Shown one piece after another: positions 52,785 to 61,867 of a stretch of DNA of 64,000 nucleotides (position 1 is the stretch's first letter; each line of letters begins with the position of its first letter). The translations under genes and the position numbers were made by a program. Under the pieces are notes generated by a model that did no database searches, was not told where the DNA came from, and worked only from the letters and a program-made list of their open reading frames with translations. Source of the stretch: Alkalibacter mobilis (GTDB lineage: Bacteria > Bacillota > Clostridia > Eubacteriales > Alkalibacteraceae); assembly GCF_015594845.1 (NCBI RefSeq), contig NZ_JADNRK010000004.1:62001-126000 (forward strand), in the 5' to 3' direction.

Positions 52785-52997
52785 ATGAAAACTTTGGACT
52801 GTTTAGGGGACATGTGTCCCATCCCCGCCGTAAAGACAAAAAAAGAACTGAAGAATTTAGACACCGGCGAGACCCTGAAAGTCATCACCGATCACAGCTG
52901 CGTCCTGGAGTCCATAGAAAATCAATTCAAAAAACACCAAATCCGTCATGTTGAAGTCATGAACGGAGTCTGGGAAATTTTTATTACCAAATCCTGA
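52785..52997 (+). CDS. tusA: TusA-family sulfur carrier
   Basis: A 70-residue SirA/TusA protein. It opens with 'KTLDCLGDMCPIPAVKTKKEL': the CPxP motif (CPIP, Cys11) carries the persulfide in TusA, and a second Cys is at position 6. It accepts sulfane sulfur from a rhodanese or cysteine desulfurase. Small stand-alone gene divergent from the sugar operon and convergent with the LysR gene (1-base gap). In many bacteria tusA-like genes sit beside YeeE/YedE, which here is 1.1 kb away. Confidence 0.92.
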   Translation: MKTLDCLGDMCPIPAVKTKKELKNLDTGETLKVITDHSCVLESIENQFKKHQIRHVEVMNGVWEIFITKS

Positions 52998-52998
52998 A

Positions 52999-53895
52999 TC
53001 AACACAGACTCTTCTGTGCTATGGTCTGAAAATACTTGTTGAACTCTTTTAATACTGGGTTCTCATTGATTTTTTTATTGTATATTAAAAACATGTCGTA
53101 CTCTATGCTGAAATCGGATATGTTTATTAATTTCAATTCTTTTCGGTAAAGGTCTTTCTTTATGGATACGTAAGGAAGAAAGCCTATGCCAAATTCGTTT
53201 AGAACAGATTCTTTTACCGACTCCATTGAATCGCTGTTGTATATGATCTTAAGGTCGTCTATGGTCCGGCCCGTTTCTTTCATCTTCTCGTTTATTGCTT
53301 CTTTCACGTACATCTTGTCATTAAGCATTATGAATGGGTATTCGACCAGATCCTTGAATCTTATCTCTTCCGGTATGTCGTATTGAGGCGAAGAGACAAG
53401 TACAAGCCTGTCTATGCCGATTTTATAGTTGGATAGTTCCTTGCTTCTGGGTTTGCCGTATATTACTCCAAAATCCGAAATACCGTTGATCAAATTCTCT
53501 TCGATTTTTCCCGCCTCGTTTGAGTTGAGCACGTAATTGTGTTTTGGAAATTTATTTTTCATCTTGTACATGACGCAAGGCAAAGAGTAATTGGCTATTG
53601 ACCAGTTGGCCTCGATCTTTATATTGTTTATATTCTGATCATTTTCTTCGAGGTGCTCCACCATGGCTTCGTAGGTCCTTACGATATTGTCGGCGTATTT
53701 AAATACGATTGCACCCTTCTCCGTCAATTCCACACCCTTGTTGCTTCTTTTCAGAAGAACGCAGCCAAGACTGTCCTCAAGCTTCGAGATTTGCTGGCTG
53801 AGGGCAGATTGTGAAATATGTGCACTCGCAGCTACCTTTGATATGCTTTTGGCTTCCGCAACTTTGTAAAAATATTCAAGACATTCTATATGCAT
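52999..53895 (-). CDS. LysR-family regulator of the sulfur genes
   Basis: A 298-residue LysR regulator. The N-terminal winged HTH 'AEAKSISKVAASAHISQSALSQQISKLEDSLGCVLLKR' (about 12-50) is canonical; the rest is the ligand-binding pair of domains. ATG at 53895 follows AGAAGGATGAATTGTTT; a TTG at 53901 is less likely. It is divergent from the split YeeE pair and adjacent to tusA, so it probably controls them; many CysB-like LTTRs sense sulfur metabolites. Confidence 0.9.
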   Translation of the reverse strand: MHIECLEYFYKVAEAKSISKVAASAHISQSALSQQISKLEDSLGCVLLKRSNKGVELTEKGAIVFKYADNIVRTYEAMVEHLEENDQNINNIKIEANWSIANYSLPCVMYKMKNKFPKHNYVLNSNEAGKIEENLINGISDFGVIYGKPRSKELSNYKIGIDRLVLVSSPQYDIPEEIRFKDLVEYPFIMLNDKMYVKEAINEKMKETGRTIDDLKIIYNSDSMESVKESVLNEFGIGFLPYVSIKKDLYRKELKLINISDFSIEYDMFLIYNKKINENPVLKEFNKYFQTIAQKSLC

Positions 53896-54095
53896 AAACA
53901 ATTCATCCTTCTCTTATCCGATAATTGGCTCAATGTTAATTATACCACAAGCACATATAAATTATAGTACCTTTGATCAAGCTTTTATATGATTTTAAGT
54001 TGATCATCCAATCATTATTCTTGCGTTGGTCAGGTCGACAAAGGCTCAAATATGTTATAATGTAATTGATCATTTCTTTAAGAAGGAGACTATCC
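53896..54095. promoter_or_regulatory. LysR/YeeE divergent control region
   Basis: TATAAT -10 boxes face both ways: minus strand 53944-53939 (LysR gene) and plus strand 54056-54061 (YeeE), with TCGACA at 54035-54040 as a -35 (15-base spacing). TATAA-A-TTATA (53956-53966) is a palindromic candidate LysR site between them. AAGGAG for the YeeE gene lies near 54082. Confidence 0.55.
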
Positions 54096-54758
54096 ATGAC
54101 TGACAACAATATTAAAAAATCGAAAGCAAATGAACTTAAAAATCAGAGACCGTACGCTTATATGATCTTGTTCTTTTGTCTTGTTGCCGGTCTTTATTTT
54201 TTTACGATTTCAAAGCTTTTTGCCTTTTACTGGATAAGCGGGATCGGATTTGGTTTTATTCTACAAAAATCCAGATTTTGTTTCACATCCGCATTCAGAG
54301 ATCTTCATATGACCGGGAGTACACTAACCGCTCGAGCTGTTCTCATTGCCGTTGGCATAACCACTTTGGGTTTTTTTATAATAAAATTCCAGGCATTTTC
54401 TGTGGGCAACCCCATACCAGGGCAGTCTTATATAAACCCCATCGGACTTTCTACTATTGCAGGCGGCATCATATTCGGCACAGGCATGGTCATCGCAGGA
54501 GGTTGCGCATCCGGTGTTTTGATGCGTGTGGGCGACGGTTTTCAGATGCAGGCTGTTGCTTTGATCTTTTTTATCCTGGGTTCTTTTTTAGGCGCAAATC
54601 ATTCGACCTGGTGGCAGGATAATTTTTCAATCCGTAAAGAAGGCATTTTTATTCCAGACCTGGTCGGTTGGCCCCTGGCCCTTTTTATTCAAATTTCTCT
54701 GATAGCACTACTTTATTTTCTCTCTTTGAAATGGGAATCAAAAAATCTTGACAGTTGA
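54096..54758 (+). CDS. YeeE/YedE transporter, N-terminal half
   Basis: A 220-residue membrane protein with about five helices. 'QKSRFCFTSAFRDL' and 'AGGCASGVLMRVGDG' carry the two cysteines found in the N-half of full-length YeeE. It is about half the length of the protein at 42937. The ATG at 54096 follows AAGGAGACTATCC; the ORF's 10 extra codons upstream lack a site. Thiosulfate or a sulfur-like ion is the expected cargo. Confidence 0.88.
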   Translation: MTDNNIKKSKANELKNQRPYAYMILFFCLVAGLYFFTISKLFAFYWISGIGFGFILQKSRFCFTSAFRDLHMTGSTLTARAVLIAVGITTLGFFIIKFQAFSVGNPIPGQSYINPIGLSTIAGGIIFGTGMVIAGGCASGVLMRVGDGFQMQAVALIFFILGSFLGANHSTWWQDNFSIRKEGIFIPDLVGWPLALFIQISLIALLYFLSLKWESKNLDS

Positions 54759-54784
54759 CATCACTGGAAAAGGAGCGTGGTCAA

Positions 54785-55318
54785 TTGCTAAACGATAATA
54801 ACAAATCCAACAAAAAATGGTTCAACGATCCCTGGTCATATTTTAAGGGTGCGATCCTGATTTCAATAATGCAGATATTAACCTTGCTGATCACCGGTAA
54901 TCCGTGGGGAGTATCCACGTCTTTCATCAACTGGAGCGGCTGGATATTTGATTCTTTAGGCGGTGATCTTTCTTCGTTGGAATATTTTTCAAGACCTCAA
55001 GTTCGCGCAACCATCGAAGCCGGTTTCCTGAAAGATCCTGCATCATTCAGAAACCTTGGTATCATTGCAGGGGCGCTCATCTCCGCACTTTTGTCTTCCC
55101 AGTTCAGAATAAAAAAAATTAAATCCATGAAGCAAATAGCCGGAGCTGTCACAGGAGGATTGTTGATGGGCTACGGAGCCGGCATCGCCTCTGGATGCAA
55201 CATAGGAGCCTTCTACAGTTCAATATCTTCAATGTCCGTGTCAGGCTGGATATTTGGACTGTCATTATTTATAGGCGCCTACATAGGTTCAAAATTACTG
55301 TTGAAATTTTTCATATAA
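54785..55318 (+). CDS. YeeE/YedE transporter, C-terminal half
   Basis: A 177-residue membrane protein with about five helices and 'GAGIASGCNIGAFYSSISSMSVSGWIFG', which has the third YeeE cysteine. A TTG at 54785 follows AAAGGAG with nine bases between, the best start; a TTG at 54755 would overlap the upstream TGA but has no ribosome site. With the previous gene it makes up a full YeeE. Translation of the halves is coupled. Confidence 0.85.
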   Translation: MLNDNNKSNKKWFNDPWSYFKGAILISIMQILTLLITGNPWGVSTSFINWSGWIFDSLGGDLSSLEYFSRPQVRATIEAGFLKDPASFRNLGIIAGALISALLSSQFRIKKIKSMKQIAGAVTGGLLMGYGAGIASGCNIGAFYSSISSMSVSGWIFGLSLFIGAYIGSKLLLKFFI

Positions 55319-55374
55319 AAAGCTCCACAACCAAAATGGCCGTAGAGACCATAAGACAGTTGTAGAGCTTTTTT
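55317..55374. terminator. Terminator between the YeeE pair and the symporter gene
   Basis: AAAAAGCTCCACAAC (55317-55331) pairs with GTTGTAGAGCTTTTT (55359-55373), with one mismatch and a long inner region, and T runs lie on both outer sides, so it can work for both convergent transcripts. Confidence 0.78.
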
Positions 55375-55386
55375 CTATTTTTTTAT

Positions 55387-56859
55387 TTACATTGCTATTT
55401 CTTGAGAATGCTGTTCGTTGATTTCCGCATAAGCTGAAAGCATCGGTTCTTTCCCGGTCTTTTTCTTTTCGATTATTCTATCCACATAATCTCTGGTGAT
55501 TTTTATGACCGTGCCTGACAAAAGCAATACTCCGATCAAGTTTGGTATAGCCATCAAACCGTTAAGAGTGTCCGAAATGTTCCATGCCAGATCCAAACTC
55601 ATGGTGGCACCCACTACTATGAACAGTATGAACAGCACCTTGTATACTATCGTAAATCCTGTTCCAAATAGATATTCTGCAGCCTTTGTGCCGTAGAAAG
55701 ACCATCCCAATACGGTTGAAAATGCAAACAACAGAATAGCCAAAGAAACGAATTCCCCGGCAAATCCACCCAATCCGTGGGCAAAAGCTTCACTTACAAG
55801 CGGAACGCCTGTAGCGCCGGTTTCAAGGACACCTGTAGACAATATTACAAAAGCCGTCAGAGTGCAGACTATCAAAGTATCGAAAAACACTTCAAATATT
55901 CCCCACATGCCCTGAATTACCGGTTCCTTTACATCTGAAGATGAATGGACCATTACTGACGATCCCAGACCCGCCTCATTGGAGAAAACCCCTCTCTTGA
56001 AGCCCATGGTCACCGCCTGCTTTACCATAGTTCCACTTATTCCGCCTGCAACAGCTCCAATTCCGAAGGCGCCTTTGAAGATATAACCGAATACTTCAGG
56101 AACCATGCTGAAGTTGACTACCATGATGTACAGGCATCCCAAAATATATGCAAGTGCCATAAAAGGAACTATCCTTTCTGTGACCTGCCCGATCCTCTTT
56201 ATGCCGCCGACAATTACCAGGCTTGCTATTAGTGCGACACCAATTCCGGTGGCTATGTTTGGTATTCCAAAGGAACCATTCAACGCACTTGCTATCGAGT
56301 TGACCTGGGTCATGTTTCCTATTCCGAAAGATGCCAACATGCAGAACAAGGCAAATATTACAGCCAAAGGTTTGCCCAAAGGGCCTATTCCCGGTTTGTC
56401 CTTCAAGCCGTTTTCAAGATAATACATAGGGCCACCGGACCACTCACCCTTCTTGTTTTTCTTTCTAAAATAGATTCCCAGTACGTTTTCAGAATAATTT
56501 GTCATCATTCCGAAAAACGCTGAAATCCACATCCAAAATACAGCCCCGGGTCCTCCCACTGTTATGGCGGTGGCCACACCGGCTATGTTTCCAGTTCCTA
56601 TTGTCGCCGCCAATGCAGTCGACAATGCCTGAAACTGAGATATGGACTTTTCCTCTTTTGTTTTTGTAACCGATCTTTTTGTAAATATTGCCATAAATGT
56701 TTCTTGATTAACATGTTTTGCCCTTCGCACCTGAAAAAATTTAGTGCGGAAAGTCATGTAAACGCCGGTGCTTATTATTAAGACCAGCATGGGAACGCCC
56801 CATACGATTCCATTGATCGTGTCATTTATTGAAGACACACTACCTAAAAATCCTTCCAT
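55387..56859 (-). CDS. Sodium:alanine/glycine symporter (AgcS family)
   Basis: A 490-residue AgcS transporter with about 11 helices. 'TALAATIGTGNIAGVATAI' and 'GAVFWMWISAFFGMMTNYSENVLG' are its sodium-binding and substrate regions; 'FSNEAGLGSSVMVHSSS' and 'LTAFVILSTGV' confirm the family. It imports alanine or glycine with Na+. Length is normal. The start at 56859 has a weak site (GGGGGTTTGAA). No riboswitch of the glycine type was seen in its short upstream region. Confidence 0.92.
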   Translation of the reverse strand: MEGFLGSVSSINDTINGIVWGVPMLVLIISTGVYMTFRTKFFQVRRAKHVNQETFMAIFTKRSVTKTKEEKSISQFQALSTALAATIGTGNIAGVATAITVGGPGAVFWMWISAFFGMMTNYSENVLGIYFRKKNKKGEWSGGPMYYLENGLKDKPGIGPLGKPLAVIFALFCMLASFGIGNMTQVNSIASALNGSFGIPNIATGIGVALIASLVIVGGIKRIGQVTERIVPFMALAYILGCLYIMVVNFSMVPEVFGYIFKGAFGIGAVAGGISGTMVKQAVTMGFKRGVFSNEAGLGSSVMVHSSSDVKEPVIQGMWGIFEVFFDTLIVCTLTAFVILSTGVLETGATGVPLVSEAFAHGLGGFAGEFVSLAILLFAFSTVLGWSFYGTKAAEYLFGTGFTIVYKVLFILFIVVGATMSLDLAWNISDTLNGLMAIPNLIGVLLLSGTVIKITRDYVDRIIEKKKTGKEPMLSAYAEINEQHSQEIAM

Positions 56860-56948
56860 TTCAAACCCCCTATTTCAATTTTATCTGAGAATTCAGAAAA
56901 TATTTTCATATTATAACACAAATCCATTTCAAATACACTTGTTCGCGG

Positions 56949-56976
56949 TAAAAAAACAACTCTCTTTTGAGAGTTG
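56949..56976 (-). terminator. Terminator after the GGDEF-EAL gene
   Basis: On the minus strand CAACTCTC-AAAA-GAGAGTTG followed by TTTTTTT: an ideal hairpin terminator. Confidence 0.9.
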
Positions 56977-56992
56977 CCTTGTAATGTTTGAT

Positions 56993-59248
56993 TTAGCGCC
57001 TGCTTTTTTCGATTATTTCGAGAGCCTTTTGCGAGTCGACCGGTTTCCCAAAATAATATCCTTGAAGGACATCGCATTCGTGTTCTCTTAAATAGTCAAG
57101 TTGTATGCTGTCTTCGACCCCTTCGGCCACCACTCTAAGGTCCAGTTTGTGAGCCATGGAAATTATATCTCCCGTGATGAGTTTTTCCTTGGATAATGTG
57201 GTGATCCTTGATACAAAGTAACGATCTATTTTTACTTCTTGAATGCTCAGCTCGCTCAATCTTGAAAAGTTTGAGTATCCAGTCCCAAAATCATCCAGTG
57301 AAATATTGAATCCGTGATCCACCAACATTTTAAGCTTTTCGTTGATGATTTCGTAGTTTTCAAGTATTATGGTCTCGGTTATTTCCAAGACTATGGATGA
57401 AGTTTTAACACCCGTTCTTTCAGTAATATCAATGATCGTATCAATAAAATCATGTCTGAGTAGTTGGATCCCTGAAATATTAACAGATAACTTGATTTTT
57501 TCAAAACCCCGCTCATTTAACTTTTTCAAGAAGATGCAGGCTTTTTTGAATATGTGATTTCCCAATTCAACTATTATGAATTTTCTCTCGGCTACAATAA
57601 TAAACTCTTCCGGAGATATCCTTCCAAGTCTATCAGTCTTTAGTCTTGCCAGTGCTTCAAATCCAACGATGCTGTTATCAATGGCTGATATCTGCGGCTG
57701 GAATTCAAGATACACCTCATCGGATCCTTCAGCAAGTATCCTTCTCATTTCTCTTTCGATCAAGTCTTCCCTGTTAACGTTGTCCTCCATGTAGTAGTCA
57801 AAGTAGGCATGGTTTCGCTCATTGTTTTCATCGGTATAATCCAGGGTAATGGACACTTCTTTCAAAATCTCATCCACACTTGAAATCCCGTCTTCAATTT
57901 CCAGTACACCTATCCGAATATTTATATGTTGCGATTTTTCGGTTACATTGAAAGGCTTTTTGAATTTGTCATTGATTTTTGCTATCAGCGTTTCAATGTT
58001 TTTTCTATTCTGATATTTTTCAACATACAGGATAAATCGATCGGCCGAAAACCTGAAGAGCATGTCCGTAGGCTTTAAAATTTGCTCCAGCCTTCTCGTT
58101 ATTTCTCTTAAGATACTGTCTCCATGAGCGTATCCGTAAGTAAGATTTACATTTTTAAAGTCGCTGCAATTTATCATCAGAATCGCTTTTTTTACGTTTT
58201 TGTCCCCGTGTATCTTGTGGATCAAAAAATCTTTCAGGTACTCCCTGTTTGGAAGACCCGTGAGGGAATCGTAGTAAGCAAGTTTCAACTGTTTGCTGTT
58301 TTTTGCATAGGTGAAAAACAGTATGAAACCCAAAACCAAAATAAATCCCAGAAATGACAAAATCCCCTCAATTATGATTTCGGATATTATCTCCTTGTTT
58401 CTTTCTGTAGACTGACCGACTGAAAGCGTTCCGATCTTTGCAGATTCCATATATACCGGTAAAAACACCTGATACATTTCCTCGCCTTTAAAGTCAATTT
58501 TTGCGCCATATTCCCTATCGGTCTCAATGGCTTTTATTATTTTTTCATCTACCACCTTTTGCCCGATGATATCATTGTCGCTACTGGCGATAACAGTATT
58601 TTCATTGTCAATGAAACAGGCCTCGACTATCAGTCCATCCATATTTATTTCATCTATCAACTTCTGAATCTCGAAGCTTTTGAGAAAATCTTGAATCTTG
58701 TTGGCGTAGATCCCCACCTGAACAAATGTATTGTCCTCAGCTCTGAAGTAAGCGTACTTGTAAAATATGCCCGTCTCCGAATCTTTTCTTATGTCTTCTA
58801 CGATGCTTTCCTGGTCACCGGTCAAAAACCTGTTCACCGGATGTCCCTCGTAGGCTGTCCAGCCGATGAATTCTCCAGAGCTTGAGTGAATTACTTCCCC
58901 TTGATCATTATAAGAATATATGACATCCACTCCAAGGACCTTCGTCAAGTTGTTCAATGTCTGGTTGTCGTGATTTCCTTCAAATAGTGCGGCATAATCT
59001 CCTGCCGCCTTAAGCCTTTCATTCATCAATTCATTTATTATGACCCTGGCCTTGTCAGCCTTGGACAGGGTATGAGTATAACTTGTGGCGATCATGATCG
59101 TATTTTCTTTGAGCCGTTCCTCATTCTCTCTTATCTGGACTCGGACGGATCCGTAAGAGATGATAGAAAATATCACAGCCATAACCAGAAAAGCTATGAG
59201 AAATATTTTAAAATCAATGGCCTTTTTCTTGTATTTTTTTCTGCTCAA
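56993..59248 (-). CDS. CACHE-GGDEF-EAL protein, probable c-di-GMP phosphodiesterase
   Basis: A 751-residue membrane sensor. Two helices (about 12-30 and 288-310) bracket an extracytoplasmic CACHE-like sensor. The GGDEF domain (about 325-485) has SADRF in place of GGDEF, so no cyclase activity is expected. The EAL domain (about 500-750) has EAL in 'GFEALARL', 'NISG', 'EITET', 'LDDFGTGYSN', 'VKIDR', 'VAEGVE' and 'QGYYFGKP', all the metal and catalytic residues. So it should cleave c-di-GMP on an external cue. Start TTG at 59248 after GGGAGAG. Confidence 0.9.
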   Translation of the reverse strand: MSRKKYKKKAIDFKIFLIAFLVMAVIFSIISYGSVRVQIRENEERLKENTIMIATSYTHTLSKADKARVIINELMNERLKAAGDYAALFEGNHDNQTLNNLTKVLGVDVIYSYNDQGEVIHSSSGEFIGWTAYEGHPVNRFLTGDQESIVEDIRKDSETGIFYKYAYFRAEDNTFVQVGIYANKIQDFLKSFEIQKLIDEINMDGLIVEACFIDNENTVIASSDNDIIGQKVVDEKIIKAIETDREYGAKIDFKGEEMYQVFLPVYMESAKIGTLSVGQSTERNKEIISEIIIEGILSFLGFILVLGFILFFTYAKNSKQLKLAYYDSLTGLPNREYLKDFLIHKIHGDKNVKKAILMINCSDFKNVNLTYGYAHGDSILREITRRLEQILKPTDMLFRFSADRFILYVEKYQNRKNIETLIAKINDKFKKPFNVTEKSQHINIRIGVLEIEDGISSVDEILKEVSITLDYTDENNERNHAYFDYYMEDNVNREDLIEREMRRILAEGSDEVYLEFQPQISAIDNSIVGFEALARLKTDRLGRISPEEFIIVAERKFIIVELGNHIFKKACIFLKKLNERGFEKIKLSVNISGIQLLRHDFIDTIIDITERTGVKTSSIVLEITETIILENYEIINEKLKMLVDHGFNISLDDFGTGYSNFSRLSELSIQEVKIDRYFVSRITTLSKEKLITGDIISMAHKLDLRVVAEGVEDSIQLDYLREHECDVLQGYYFGKPVDSQKALEIIEKSRR

Positions 59249-59333
59249 CAGTTTCTCTCCCTAAACTATCAATTTTTCGTTCACTGCATTTTTCATTAAT
59301 CATATCGGCAATTCCCATAAACTTTTAAGTGCA

Positions 59334-61724
59334 TCAAAAACTGTTTCTTTCGATCCAACCTAAGGCCAAAGCGTGGACCGTTACGTTGTTCGAGGTCGCT
59401 TTCACCTCGATTTCTTCAAATTCATTAATTGCATCATCATACATTTGAGTTATGGAATCCAATTCATTTTCGAGCTCTCTCTCAAGGTCTTCGATTTGAT
59501 TTTTTACCGATTCCAAAGTCTCTCTTGCCCTGTCAATGTCCTCGCCGCTTTTGAAGGCTCGGCCAGTACTTTTCATCGCACTTCCCACTTTTGACAGAGA
59601 TGTGGCGCTTATGGATCTTTTTCCAAACAATGCCCCCAGTATCGCAGATCCAGCTGTAACAGCAGCATCCATTTTTTTCTGGCTTGCCTGTTGAGTCTTT
59701 TTTTCCAAGGCTTGCTCGGCTCTTAACAACCTGGTTTGCAATGTATTGAATTTTGAAGCGTATTTTTTTCTAAGAGTTTCCATTTCCTCGTCCCTTTTTT
59801 CGTGAACCATGTGTTGGATCCTGATGGAAAAGTCCCGTTCATCTTCAAATGGTTCCGACACCACTTTTAATATAGGATTTGACATAAGCTTCAAGCTCTC
59901 ATTATTTCTTACATGTGTTACAAATAACTTTTTCCATTTTTCGTAACTCTTTGGATCTGCGCCCACCCCCGGCAGCTTGCCGAATGATGCTCCTTTTTCT
60001 CCATCGGAAGACAAGTCGGACAAATCCAAATCCAACTTTTTCCCTTTGTTCCAATCCAACGGGATAGGACCATCCGTCAATGGTGCAGCCATTATGATTT
60101 TTTTCGATGCGGAGACGGAATACTTTGCACTGGCGTACGCAATATCGGCAATTCCCAATATCCAAGGCTCATAATACAAGTCTCCACCGGTGTTGTTTCT
60201 GCTGTAAAAAAATTGTTTTATGACCGGATCCAGCGCAGGTTGGCTTTCTGACGGATCCAAGGTTGATTTTATATTTTCGGTCACAATTTTCCCAGCTTCT
60301 ATTTTATCAATTTCTTCAGAAAAATCTACAGGCAGATTTCTTATCTGTTCTCCTGTCAGTGGACCCGCCAAATACGACATTACCCATCTAGTCTGGAAAA
60401 TTCGCGGCTCATCTTCGTGAACTGAGTGAAGATAAAAGATCCTTTTGCCCAGTCCCGCCAAAATCTGTTCAGTTCTTTTCTTGTCAAAACTTCCACCGAC
60501 CGCTGCTCCTTCCAAGCCGTCCAGAACTCTCGCCTTGTCTCTTTCTGTCTGCAATCTGCCTATAAACCAGGTTCCGATGTTTGATAAAGCCTTATAATCC
60601 AAATCTACAGGATTTTGTGTGGACAAAACCAAACCAAGTCCGAATGCCCTTGCCTGCTTCAACAAGGTCAGAAGTGGAGTTTTTGAAGGAGGATTTGCAG
60701 TGGGAGGTAAAAAACCAAAGAGCTCGTCCATGTATAAAATCGCTCTTAGACTGCCTGTACCAGATTGGGTCCTTACCCAGGCAAGGATTTCGTTTAGAAG
60801 CATGGTCACAAAAAACATTCTCTCACTATCTGTCAAATGTGCAATGGAAAATATGGAAACTTTAGGCTTTCCCGATTTGTTGTACAAAAAATTCTCTATG
60901 TTCAGAGGCTCCCCCTCGATCCATGCCTTAAATCCGGGAGAGGCCAAAATATTGTTGATCTTCATGGCAAGTTCAAATCTTTCCTTTGCCGGATAAAAGC
61001 TTTCAAGATCCATTACACCTATGGTATCCATAGGCGGTTTTTGAATCTCTCCTATTAAATCGGCTATGGACAGGTTCCTGTCATCGTTCCATGCATTTTC
61101 CAAAATATTTGACAAAAGAATATTCTCCCGGCCTATCAACTGATCCGAATCAATGCCCAACAGGGTAAGAAGTCCGATAACCGTGCCCTGGACTTTGTCT
61201 CTGTACGCATCAAGGTCATTTTTTAATGCCAGTGGCGGAGAGTCGAAAGATTTTATTGCTGAAACTCCTTTCCCATAAGAACCTCCAGGAGTGTAGACAT
61301 TGATCTCCACCTTGTCTCTCATTTGTCTTATCCTCTGTCCGTCCTGATCCCACTGAGCCAATCCTTCTTTCCACATCTTTGCTTGTGCTTCAGCATATTC
61401 TTCTGGGCTCATGGATTTGTTGGCAGCTTCCTGCAAGTTGATCCAGGGTCTGAAATCCTTGGGATCCAATTCCGGAAAAGTCAAAGCAATATTTCCCAAA
61501 TCACCTTTCGGGTCGATGGCGATCACCGGTATTTGATCCATCGCAGCTTCTTCGATCAAGCCTATCCCAAGTCCAGTCTTTCCACTTCCCGTCATTCCTA
61601 TTATGGCTGCGTGAGTAGTCAAATCTTTAGATTTCAGAAGTACATGATCATCCTTTAATGCTCCAGAGTCAAGATCGTGATCCCTTCCCAAGTAAAATAC
61701 GCCCATTTTTTCGAAATCTTTCAT
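59334..61724 (-). CDS. HerA-like (DUF87) ATPase with C-terminal coiled coil
   Basis: A 796-residue P-loop protein of the HerA/FtsK superfamily. Walker A GMTGSGKTG (about 43-51), 'VIAIDPKGDL', Walker B-like 'AILYMDELFGFLPP', and 'GLVLSTQNPVDLDYKALSN' motif. The C-terminal third (about 620-795) has a coiled coil, interrupted by a small-residue, Gly/Ala-rich stretch (about 685-705) that could insert in a membrane. Most members are annotated only as ATP-binding proteins. Translocating or remodelling DNA or proteins is a guess. ATG at 61724 follows GGGGGAGCAAA. Monocistronic. Confidence 0.82.
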   Translation of the reverse strand: MKDFEKMGVFYLGRDHDLDSGALKDDHVLLKSKDLTTHAAIIGMTGSGKTGLGIGLIEEAAMDQIPVIAIDPKGDLGNIALTFPELDPKDFRPWINLQEAANKSMSPEEYAEAQAKMWKEGLAQWDQDGQRIRQMRDKVEINVYTPGGSYGKGVSAIKSFDSPPLALKNDLDAYRDKVQGTVIGLLTLLGIDSDQLIGRENILLSNILENAWNDDRNLSIADLIGEIQKPPMDTIGVMDLESFYPAKERFELAMKINNILASPGFKAWIEGEPLNIENFLYNKSGKPKVSIFSIAHLTDSERMFFVTMLLNEILAWVRTQSGTGSLRAILYMDELFGFLPPTANPPSKTPLLTLLKQARAFGLGLVLSTQNPVDLDYKALSNIGTWFIGRLQTERDKARVLDGLEGAAVGGSFDKKRTEQILAGLGKRIFYLHSVHEDEPRIFQTRWVMSYLAGPLTGEQIRNLPVDFSEEIDKIEAGKIVTENIKSTLDPSESQPALDPVIKQFFYSRNNTGGDLYYEPWILGIADIAYASAKYSVSASKKIIMAAPLTDGPIPLDWNKGKKLDLDLSDLSSDGEKGASFGKLPGVGADPKSYEKWKKLFVTHVRNNESLKLMSNPILKVVSEPFEDERDFSIRIQHMVHEKRDEEMETLRKKYASKFNTLQTRLLRAEQALEKKTQQASQKKMDAAVTAGSAILGALFGKRSISATSLSKVGSAMKSTGRAFKSGEDIDRARETLESVKNQIEDLERELENELDSITQMYDDAINEFEEIEVKATSNNVTVHALALGWIERNSF

Positions 61725-61840
61725 TTTGCTCCCCCATTCCCATTTATTTCTGACTATAAATAACTTTAAATTTTATATCTGAATTTTATATTTTTATTTT
61801 AACACATTTATTTAAAGTTTTATCTACACAATAAATAAGC

Positions 61841-61865
61841 CTGCGAAGCCACCGCTTCGCAGACC
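61841..61865 (-). terminator. Terminator after arsC
   Basis: CTGCGAAGC (61841-61849), loop CACC, GCTTCGCAG (61854-61862). On the minus strand it is followed by GCTTATTTATTG, a weak T tract. Confidence 0.75.
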
Positions 61866-61867
61866 GT

